From assembly GCA_030633795.1 (NCBI GenBank), contig DAOWCB010000066.1, positions 1 through 7,396 on the forward strand: a DNA stretch of 7,396 nucleotides, in the 5' to 3' direction. Positions 1-4,805 of the stretch are shown here, piece by piece; the stretch's first letter is position 1, and every line of letters begins with the position of its first letter. The position numbers and the translations under genes were made by a program. Under the pieces are notes generated by a model. That model saw nothing but the letters and a program-made list of their open reading frames with translations, was not told the DNA's origin and ran no database searches. Source of the DNA: Candidatus Aminicenantota bacterium. GTDB lineage: Bacteria; Acidobacteriota; Aminicenantia; Aminicenantales; Aminicenantaceae.

Positions 1-137
1 ATGATTTCGGCCTTGTGTTTTTGAATTTCCTGGTCGATCAAACGGGCTGTTTGGGAATCGACTCCCATTCCCAATAGAGGCGTTGTGAGAAGACTGATCA
101 GAATAGCAAGGAGTCTGACCGCATAATTTTTATTCAT
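1..137 (-). CDS. N-terminus of a secreted or periplasmic protein, cut by the window edge
   Basis: Only the first 45 codons are visible; the rest lies beyond base 1. The protein starts MNKNYAVRLLAILISLLTTP, a classic Sec signal peptide: basic N-terminus, hydrophobic core at about residues 7-21, and a likely cleavage near residues 23-25 (GMG). No lipobox cysteine is present. The mature part begins with a charged, helix-like stretch (ARLIDQEIQKHKAEI). That resembles the first helix of M20-type amidohydrolases, where such a stretch precedes the metal-binding domain, but this is a guess from about 20 residues and should not be transferred as a name. The gene lies 44 bases after the mutase stop codon. 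It has its own promoter motif and no Shine-Dalgarno sequence, so it may be transcribed separately. The ATG at 137-135 is the natural start because the signal peptide begins there. Confidence 0.7.
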   Translation of the reverse strand, partial: MNKNYAVRLLAILISLLTTPLLGMGVDSQTARLIDQEIQKHKAEI

Positions 138-143
138 GGGTTT

Positions 144-172
144 ATCTTAGGGTTGCCTTTTTGGAATGTCAA
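144..172 (-). promoter_or_regulatory. Sigma70-like promoter, leaderless geometry, for the secreted protein
   Basis: On the minus strand a perfect TTGACA (172-167) is followed by a 17-base spacer and TAAGAT (149-144; 4 of 6 consensus bases, keeping the key first A and last T). Only six bases, AAACCC, separate the -10 from the ATG at 137. The expected transcription start therefore falls on or next to the ATG, and no Shine-Dalgarno sequence is present. This predicts a leaderless mRNA. It is a motif match only. Confidence 0.55.
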
Positions 173-181
173 CGATCCATA

Positions 182-1783
182 TCAGATGTTGATGTTTTCT
201 TGATAAGTTCCGTAGACTTCCCTGAGGGTAGAGGCCATTTCTTCCAATGTTGCCAATGATCTGACTGCTTCCAAGATCGGAGGAAAGACATTCCGCCCTT
301 CCTGGGCAGCCAGCTTGAGAGAGTGGAGGTGCCGTTTGACTTGATTTTCCGACCTTTCTGCCTTCACGCATTTCAATCTTTCCACCTGGTTTTTTTCCAC
401 CTCTTCGGGAGGAGAATAGAGATTGAAATCAATCTTTTCCGTTGCGTCTGTGAACGCATTAAGCGAAACGATGATCTGTTTTTTTTCTTCCACCTGTTTT
501 TGATAGCGATAGGCACTTTCCTGGATTTCTTTTTGCACAAAACCCGTTTCAATGGCTCGTCCCATCCCTCCTAAGTCTTCGATTTTCTGCAAGTATTCGA
601 GGACTTTTTCTTCGATCTGGTTGGTCATAGTTTCCAGAAAATATGCCCCTCCAAGAGGATCCACACAATCGACCACACCGCTTTCAAAAGCGATGATCTG
701 TTGCGTGCGCAAGGCAATCTGAGCAGATTTTTCGCTGGGCAGGGCCAGAGCTTCATCCCTGGAATTGGTATGGAGAGATTGTGTACCTCCGAGAACAGCG
801 GCCAAGGCTTGAAGAGCTACGCGGACAACGTTGTTTTCGGGTTCCTGGGCGACTAATGTCACCCCACTTGTCTGTGTATGGAATCGGAATCGCCAAGAAA
901 CAGGATCCTTAGCCTTAAAAGAGGTTTTCACGATTCTGGCCCATATTCTCCGGGCCGCCCGGAACTTGGCGATTTCTTCCAAAAAGTTGTTGTGGGCGGC
1001 GAGAAAAAAGGAAAGGCGTGGAGCGATATCATCGATGTCCAGCCCGGACTGTGTGGCAACCTTGATGTATTCAATGGCATCGGCAAACGTGAATGCCAGC
1101 TCCTGGACGGCCGTAGCTCCTGCCTCACGAATGTGATAACCGCTGATGCTTATCGTGTTCCATTGAGGAACATTTGTGCGACAAAAACTCAGGGTGTCCG
1201 TGATGATCTTGAGCGATGGTTTCGGGGGATAAATGTACGTTCCCCGAGCGATGTATTCTTTGAGAATGTCGTTCTGAATGGTCCCCCTGAGCTTTTCCCA
1301 AGCTAGCCCTCTCGTTTCTGCCATAACCAAGTACATTGCAAGGATGATGGCAGCAGTTGCGTTTATCGTCATCGATACGCTGACTTTATCCAGAGGAATA
1401 TCGGAAAATAGCGCTTCCATATCCCTCAACGAGTCGATGGCAACGCCGACCTTTCCGACCTCTCCATATGCTTGAGGGTGATCGGAATCGAACCCGATCT
1501 GGGTAGGCAGGTCGAAGGCCACACTCAGTCCTGTTTGCCCTTGGGAGAGGAGAAAACGGTATCTTTTATTGGATTCTTCAGCTGTTGCGAATCCGGCATA
1601 CTGGCGCATGGTCCACAGCTTTCCTCGATACATGTTGTGATACGGTCCTCGCGTGAAGGGATATTCTCCAGGGTGACCAAGGGATTCCTCAGGATTAAAA
1701 TCAGAGAGGTCTTTATCGGTGTAGACATCCCTGACCTCGATTTGAGAGGAGGTCAAGAACTTTTTTTTTCTCTCCTTATTCAT
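182..1783 (-). CDS. mcmA1: Methylmalonyl-CoA mutase, large catalytic subunit without B12-binding domain
   Basis: 533 residues matching the catalytic (TIM-barrel) part of coenzyme B12-dependent acyl-CoA mutases, which interconvert methylmalonyl-CoA and succinyl-CoA in propionate metabolism. Hallmarks in order: RGPYHNMY (45-52), TMRQYAGF (58-65), GLSVAFDLPT (85-94), GTIQNDILKEY (167-177), ISISGYHIREAGA (211-223), APRLSFF (254-260), GGTQSLHTN (332-340). By position, Tyr62, Arg180 and His217 correspond to Propionibacterium Tyr89, Arg207 and His244. Keeping both Tyr and Arg favours methylmalonyl-CoA over isobutyryl- or 2-hydroxyisobutyryl-CoA, whose mutases change these residues. The protein ends at the linker after the barrel. 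There is no DxHxxG cobalamin domain, so a separate small B12 subunit must exist elsewhere, as in split archaeal-type mutases. The ATG lies 23 bases after the enolase stop, which suggests one transcript. A GAGG sits only two bases before the ATG, an unusually tight spacing. The next Met (51) would remove conserved residues. An A9 run spans codons 5-8. Confidence 0.93.
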   Translation of the reverse strand: MNKERKKKFLTSSQIEVRDVYTDKDLSDFNPEESLGHPGEYPFTRGPYHNMYRGKLWTMRQYAGFATAEESNKRYRFLLSQGQTGLSVAFDLPTQIGFDSDHPQAYGEVGKVGVAIDSLRDMEALFSDIPLDKVSVSMTINATAAIILAMYLVMAETRGLAWEKLRGTIQNDILKEYIARGTYIYPPKPSLKIITDTLSFCRTNVPQWNTISISGYHIREAGATAVQELAFTFADAIEYIKVATQSGLDIDDIAPRLSFFLAAHNNFLEEIAKFRAARRIWARIVKTSFKAKDPVSWRFRFHTQTSGVTLVAQEPENNVVRVALQALAAVLGGTQSLHTNSRDEALALPSEKSAQIALRTQQIIAFESGVVDCVDPLGGAYFLETMTNQIEEKVLEYLQKIEDLGGMGRAIETGFVQKEIQESAYRYQKQVEEKKQIIVSLNAFTDATEKIDFNLYSPPEEVEKNQVERLKCVKAERSENQVKRHLHSLKLAAQEGRNVFPPILEAVRSLATLEEMASTLREVYGTYQENINI

Positions 1784-1806
1784 TTCCTCAACTTGGAGAG
1801 GTCCGA

Positions 1807-3108
1807 CTATGGTCCTGAGATATATTTTGCGAACGGCTGAGTTCCTGCATAACTTCCTTTACTTCCAAGTTCGTGCTCGATCTCGAGGAGCCGGTTGTAT
1901 TTAGCCACTCTTTCGGAGCGGGAAAGGGAGCCTGTTTTTATCTGCCCCGCATTCAAACCGACACTCAAATCAGCGATGAACGTGTCTTCTGTCTCTCCTG
2001 AACGGTGGGATATGACTGCCGTGTAACCGTTCTCATGGGCATAAAAAATGGTGTCCATCGTTTCGGTCAAGGTTCCGATTTGATTCAACTTGATCAAAAT
2101 CGAGTTTCCTATTCCGTTTGCGATCCCTTTTTTAAATCTATCCAAGTTTGTGACAAATATATCGTCTCCGACCAGCTGGATCTTTTTACCCAACTCATCT
2201 GTCATGATTTTCCACCCATCCCAGTCATCCTCGTCGAACCCATCCTCGATACTGATGATCGGATACTTATCCACCAAGGTTTTATAGAAATCGATCATTT
2301 GGTCGATCGTTTTTTCGGAACCATCTGATTTTTTAAAAACATACTTGCCGTCGATGTAAAACTCGGATGCCGCCACGTCCAGGGCAAGATACACTTCTTT
2401 TCCAGGTGCATATCCGGCGTTTTGAATGCTCTGCAAAATGAGTTCTAATGCCTCTTCATTAGATCCGAGATTGGGTGCGAATCCGCCCTCGTCCCCAACG
2501 GATGTGTTATATCCTTTTGTTTTAAGGGTTTTTTTCAAATGATGGAACACCTCTGCTCCAGCCCTTATGGCTTCTGAATAGCTGGGAAGTCCTGCCGGTG
2601 CGATCATGAATTCCTGAATATCCACGTTGTTGTCCGCATGAGAACCCCCGTTGAGGATGTTGATGAGCGGGACTGGGAGGATGTATTCTTCTCTTTTTCC
2701 TAAGTAGGCATACAGCGGAAAACCTGAGGCTAGAGCTGCAGCCTGGGCGGCGCTCATCGAGACGGATAGGATAGCATTGGCTCCCAACTTGCTCTTGTTG
2801 GGCGTTCCGTCCAGGAGGATGAGTTGCTTATCAAGAGTTTTCTGGTCGAGCACATCCATCCCGATGATTTCTGGAGCGATAACTTCCTGCACGTTGGATA
2901 TCGCCTTTAATACTCCTCTTCCAAGATACCGGCTGGAATCTCCATCCCTCATTTCAAGGGCTTCGTGTTTTCCCGTGGATGCTCCGGAGGGAACCGAACT
3001 TATTCCTTTCACTTGAGAAGAAACAGAAACCCAAGTCCTTAGCGTCGGATTGCCGCGTGAGTCTAGGATTTCATTGGCTTTCACTTTTGTGATTGTGGTT
3101 TTCGACAT
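1807..3108 (-). CDS. eno: Enolase (phosphopyruvate hydratase)
   Basis: 433 residues, the usual full length. Enolase converts 2-phosphoglycerate to phosphoenolpyruvate in cytoplasmic glycolysis and gluconeogenesis. Visible family motifs: EILDSRGNPT (13-22), SGASTGKHEA (41-50), the His157 loop GGSHADNN (154-161), VGDEGGFAPNL with catalytic Glu207 (204-214), and Mg2+ ligands Asp244 (ALDVA), Glu288 (SIEDG) and Asp315 (VGDD). Catalytic Lys340 lies in ILIKLNQIGT, and the substrate loop is SHRSGET (367-373). All key residues are one position below E. coli numbering. One oddity: the segment after DSRGNPT reads LRTWVSV, where most enolases have V-E-V/A-E-V. This is a structural strand and not catalytic. 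The gene follows the YtxH gene by about 70 bases and is followed closely by the mutase gene. Start at ATG 3108 gives the canonical N-terminus; a weak AGGT precedes it. Confidence 0.98.
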   Translation of the reverse strand: MSKTTITKVKANEILDSRGNPTLRTWVSVSSQVKGISSVPSGASTGKHEALEMRDGDSSRYLGRGVLKAISNVQEVIAPEIIGMDVLDQKTLDKQLILLDGTPNKSKLGANAILSVSMSAAQAAALASGFPLYAYLGKREEYILPVPLINILNGGSHADNNVDIQEFMIAPAGLPSYSEAIRAGAEVFHHLKKTLKTKGYNTSVGDEGGFAPNLGSNEEALELILQSIQNAGYAPGKEVYLALDVAASEFYIDGKYVFKKSDGSEKTIDQMIDFYKTLVDKYPIISIEDGFDEDDWDGWKIMTDELGKKIQLVGDDIFVTNLDRFKKGIANGIGNSILIKLNQIGTLTETMDTIFYAHENGYTAVISHRSGETEDTFIADLSVGLNAGQIKTGSLSRSERVAKYNRLLEIEHELGSKGSYAGTQPFAKYISGP

Positions 3109-3124
3109 TTTTTAGACCTAATCG

Positions 3125-3147
3125 ATTATATATAGAATGTTATTCTA
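3125..3147 (-). promoter_or_regulatory. Possible promoter -10 with adjoining palindromic operator upstream of eno
   Basis: In the 70-base gap before eno the minus strand has a consensus TATAAT (3130-3125). Directly upstream is a perfect inverted repeat, TAGAAT-GTT-ATTCTA on the plus strand (3133-3147), lying where a -10/-35 spacer would be. No convincing -35 box is seen at 16-18 bases, and the segment is AT-rich, so the -10 may be chance. If real, it gives eno and the mutase a second, repressor-controlled start inside the operon, with a leader of roughly 10 bases. Confidence 0.35.
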
Positions 3148-3178
3148 AGAACGGTCTGTTTCTTCGATGAAGAGGGGA

Positions 3179-3505
3179 TTACTTCTCTACGGGAACTTCT
3201 TCCTTAGCAACATCTTCTGGCTTTTTTGAGAGTTCTTTCTTTTTTTTGTCGACGAATTCTTTTATGGCGTCGATCCCTTCGGTGGTCTTTTCCTTGACGA
3301 CTTTAATCCCTTTTTCTGCTTCTTTGGCTATTCTGTCATAATTTTCCTTCGCTTTTTCCCCGGTTTTCACAGCAGAGTCCTGGACTTTTTTCCGAGTCTC
3401 GGTTCCACTTGCCGGTGCAAATAGAACTCCCAAGATAAAGCCAGTGGCTGTCCCGATGAGAAAGGAGAGGGTGACTTCAAGAGCACTCGAACCTTTATCT
3501 GACAT
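3179..3505 (-). CDS. YtxH-domain membrane protein
   Basis: 108 residues. An N-terminal glycine-rich membrane helix at about 10-30 (SFLIGTATGFILGVLFAP) is followed by APASGTETRKK (30-40), the hallmark of the YtxH family (helix, AP-x-SG-x-ETR-KK). The rest is a lysine- and glutamate-rich amphipathic helix or coiled coil (40-92) with an acidic, proline-containing tail. Family members are small, often stress- or envelope-associated proteins of unknown biochemical role. The hydrophobic helix would anchor the protein in the inner membrane with the charged part in the cytoplasm. The start is well supported by a strong Shine-Dalgarno five bases upstream. The coding region overlaps the end of the DUF948 gene by 11 bases. 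DUF948 and YtxH proteins are often neighbours, so the two probably act together. No enzymatic motif is present. Confidence 0.85.
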   Translation of the reverse strand: MSDKGSSALEVTLSFLIGTATGFILGVLFAPASGTETRKKVQDSAVKTGEKAKENYDRIAKEAEKGIKVVKEKTTEGIDAIKEFVDKKKKELSKKPEDVAKEEVPVEK

Positions 3506-3866
3506 TTTTTTCCTCCTTGAATTTTTTCGCTTGCCGCCAGCCTAAACGCATCAACGGAAATAAAAACGGCCAGTACTTTGAGCTCGGTCTCAAGATTTTT
3601 GTTGTCGCAAACCAGGCGATCTCTGAAACGCTCACGGCTGTCTTTTTTGAGGCTTGAACCAGCTCGCCCACATCCTCAATTCTTGACTGGAGAATCCTGC
3701 TCGTTTCCCTTGTCTCTCCGACCAGCATCTTGACCTCGATGAGAGTTTTTTCTGCTTCACGTGCTGTTTTACGGAGTTGTCTCAGCAAGTTGACCAGGAA
3801 GGTGACAGCGATGACCACAGCAATCGTGATGATGAGCAGTAAAAATTGGTTGAGAGTCAGCGGCAT
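3495..3866 (-). CDS. DUF948-like membrane-anchored coiled-coil protein
   Basis: 123 residues. One N-terminal membrane helix (about 7-28, FLLLIITIAVVIAVTFLVNLL) is followed by a basic turn and a heptad-like helix (LRKTAREAEKTLIEVK..., 31-75). This is the layout of DUF948 proteins: single membrane segment, then a long helix that may oligomerise. The C-terminal part (90-123) is aromatic and basic (KYWPFLFPLMRLGWRQAKKF) and is less typical. It could be a re-entrant or interfacial helix. Function is unknown. The gene is first in the DUF948-ytxH-eno-mutase cluster and overlaps the YtxH gene by 11 bases. No Shine-Dalgarno precedes the ATG at 3866, and no in-frame alternative start fits better, consistent with initiation near the 5' end of the mRNA. 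Family assignment rests on architecture and on the YtxH neighbour. Confidence 0.72.
   Translation of the reverse strand: MPLTLNQFLLLIITIAVVIAVTFLVNLLRQLRKTAREAEKTLIEVKMLVGETRETSRILQSRIEDVGELVQASKKTAVSVSEIAWFATTKILRPSSKYWPFLFPLMRLGWRQAKKFKEEKNVR
3511..3518 (-). promoter_or_regulatory. Strong Shine-Dalgarno AAGGAGGA for the YtxH gene
   Basis: AAGGAGGA lies five A residues before the ATG at 3505, inside the last codons of the DUF948 gene. It is the best ribosome binding site in the window. It fixes the start of the YtxH protein and supports coupled translation with the upstream gene. It also shows that this genome uses Shine-Dalgarno initiation, which makes the missing sites elsewhere more meaningful. 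Confidence 0.85.
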
Positions 3867-3875
3867 TGTAATACA

Positions 3876-3904
3876 TAAATAAAATAAAAACCTGGTTTTG
3901 TCAA
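3876..3904 (-). promoter_or_regulatory. Promoter with palindromic spacer for the DUF948-ytxH-eno-mutase operon
   Basis: On the minus strand a perfect TTGACA (3904-3899) and a 17-base spacer lead to TATTTA (3881-3876), a weak -10. The ATG follows nine bases later, so the predicted transcript has a leader of only about three or four bases. The spacer contains a perfect palindrome, AAAACC-T-GGTTTT on the plus strand (3887-3899), well placed for a repressor or MerR-like regulator. This is a motif match only. It is the only promoter candidate seen upstream of the cluster. Confidence 0.5.
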
Positions 3905-3906
3905 AT

Positions 3907-4045
3907 CAACCTGGCTAATCCACTCCACTCCAAGCCAACCCGCCCTACCTCAACATTAAGGTATTTGAGGAAGTGGCTCTTGATATCTATCGTCGCAAGG
4001 AATGAAATGATGCGGCAATCCGCTTAGCCTTAATAATCCAGGTTG
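3907..4045. repeat. Gene-free stretch with nested short inverted repeats
   Basis: Between the Mit_KHE1-like gene and the promoter above there is no convincing gene. The ends match each other in inverted orientation: CAACCTGG (3907-3914) with CCAGGTTG (4038-4045), and GGCTAA (3913-3918) with TTAGCC (4024-4029). Inside are CCTCAA (3948-3953) with TTGAGG (3965-3970), and AGCCA (3933-3937) with TGGCT (3974-3978). The stems are short and could arise by chance. A structured 3' region or a decayed small element is possible. Confidence 0.25.
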
Positions 4046-4052
4046 GATTATT
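4032..4052. repeat. Perfect 9-bp hairpin over the stop codon of the Mit_KHE1-like gene
   Basis: AATAATCCA (4032-4040), GGT, then TGGATTATT (4044-4052) form a perfect stem with a three-base loop. The stop codon TAA (4050-4048) lies inside one arm. No T-tract follows on the minus strand, so it is not a canonical intrinsic terminator. It may stabilise the mRNA 3' end or act with Rho. Confidence 0.5.
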
Positions 4053-4626
4053 TCCATAGGATTTTTTGCAAGTGTTCCAGATCGTATTCTTCTGCGATTT
4101 TCTCCAGGGTGTGGGCGAGTTCGTTTTCTCTCTTATTTTGGATGGCTTGTTCCCATTTTTCCAGATAGGACGTTGGGATGAACACATGGTCTTTTTTTAC
4201 AAGACGGTTTATTCCCCGAAGTGCCTGCCAGTGTGTGATCATTAAGAGGGCCAAGACACCGAAAAAAACATTTGGCCCTGGAATCAAGACAGCAAGGCCA
4301 CTGATCGGCAGAAGAATAGATTCTCCAATGAGGAGAAGGATATGTTTGGTTCTCTGCCTTTGCAGAAAAAAGAAAAACCGAACCTTTATGCGTTGCTCCG
4401 TGCAGCATCCTGAATACAAAATCTCGACCTGATTTCCTTTTGCCTGCAAAACCTGCTCAAAGGCCTGTTCTTGCACAAGGATTTTTCGGGGCAATAACAT
4501 GAGTTTTTGTCTGGCTTTTTCCCAAATTTCTTTCCAGCGGGAAAATTTAACTTGGATTTGGTGAAAGGGTTTAGCCGAAAAATACCTGTATTTTTCGCGG
4601 TAATCCTTAACAAAAAAGAAACGCAT
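4048..4626 (-). CDS. Membrane protein resembling the Mit_KHE1 (mitochondrial K+-H+ exchange-related) family
   Basis: 192 residues from ATG 4626. A soluble N-terminal part (1-85) is followed by a basic turn (VRFFFFLQRQRTK, 82-94) and a hydrophobic region at about 95-130. That region carries LLPISGLAVLIPGPNVFFGVL, then THWQALRG (131-138), and the protein ends in a charged helical tail. From memory, plant and fungal Mit_KHE1 proteins share this order: V-E-V/I-x-Y before the membrane segment, SLLPLT, a PLPN/PGPN-VFF block, SHWRA-x-G, and a PSEDLEK-like stretch, here PTSYLEKW (151-158). Those proteins were linked genetically to mitochondrial K+/H+ exchange; the biochemical activity is not settled, so function here is open. 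Reading could also begin at TTG 4653 (nine residues more). I prefer ATG 4626 because MRFFFV fits the family's N-terminus and follows an AGGG and an extended -10. The gene stands alone between the B12 importer operon and the DUF948 operon. Confidence 0.6.
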   Translation of the reverse strand: MRFFFVKDYREKYRYFSAKPFHQIQVKFSRWKEIWEKARQKLMLLPRKILVQEQAFEQVLQAKGNQVEILYSGCCTEQRIKVRFFFFLQRQRTKHILLLIGESILLPISGLAVLIPGPNVFFGVLALLMITHWQALRGINRLVKKDHVFIPTSYLEKWEQAIQNKRENELAHTLEKIAEEYDLEHLQKILWK

Positions 4627-4633
4627 TTTCCCT

Positions 4634-4661
4634 ATTTTAACAGTTCGGTACAAAGAAACAA
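4634..4661 (-). promoter_or_regulatory. Extended -10 promoter for the Mit_KHE1-like gene
   Basis: The minus strand shows TG-T-TAAAAT, an extended -10 with its TAAAAT hexamer at 4639-4634 (5 of 6 consensus bases), preceded after a 16-base spacer by TTGTTT (4661-4656), a partial -35. Seven bases, AGGGAAA, separate it from the ATG at 4626, so transcription would begin next to the start codon. The motif supports ATG 4626, because a TTG start at 4653 would lie upstream of the -10. Confidence 0.45.
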
Positions 4662-4805
4662 GCTATCGCATGCATCTTTTTTTTCACGGTAAAAAAAGGG
4701 TTTCAGGAATGGTTTTGCTCCCGTGAAGATTTTTGACGCCATTCCTGAAAGCCCTTTTGGGATCTTATGAAAATCGCGGAAAAAAGGATGCTTCCATGAA
4801 TAGCT
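4661..4805. repeat. 145-bp nested imperfect palindrome filling the intergenic space
   Basis: Three layers of inverted repeats share one centre. The outermost is AGCTAT (4661-4666) with ATAGCT (4800-4805). The next, 4672-4688 against 4775-4791, matches at 14 of 17 positions with all three differences being transitions. The innermost is the 15-bp terminator stem (4698-4712 with 4739-4754). The sides differ mainly by a length difference of about 12 bases between the middle and inner arms. The block runs exactly from the btuC stop codon to the next promoter. This is the layout of a MITE or another mobile palindromic unit that doubles as a terminator, but one copy cannot show mobility. Confidence 0.5.
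4691..4754 (-). terminator. Intrinsic terminator of the btu-type operon
   Basis: About 50 bases after the permease stop, the minus strand has a long stem: GGGCTTTCAGGAATGG (4754-4739) pairs with CCATTCCTGAAACCC (4712-4698) with a single bulged C. The loop is 26 bases, and seven T residues (4697-4691) follow directly. This is a strong Rho-independent terminator. The loop segment TTCACGG (4727-4721) can also pair with CCGTGAA (4689-4683), just past the T-tract. Confidence 0.8.

Noticed and set aside
878..1306. 142-codon open frame on the plus strand inside the mutase gene
   Set aside because: It is antisense to strongly conserved mutase motifs, and nothing in its translation is recognisable.
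3919..4005. Short plus-strand reading ending in NIKVFEEVALDIYRRKE
   Set aside because: It looks protein-like but is only about 28 codons between stop codons, with no start codon or ribosome site, so it is too little to call a gene remnant.
4627..4653. TTG start adding nine residues to the Mit_KHE1-like protein
   Set aside because: The added residues are not family-like, and the proposed -10 lies downstream of the TTG, so ATG 4626 fits better.
4661..4805. Cobalamin riboswitch in the intergenic palindrome
   Set aside because: I see no B12-box-like sequence. The element lies downstream of the importer genes and ends in a plain terminator stem with a T-tract.
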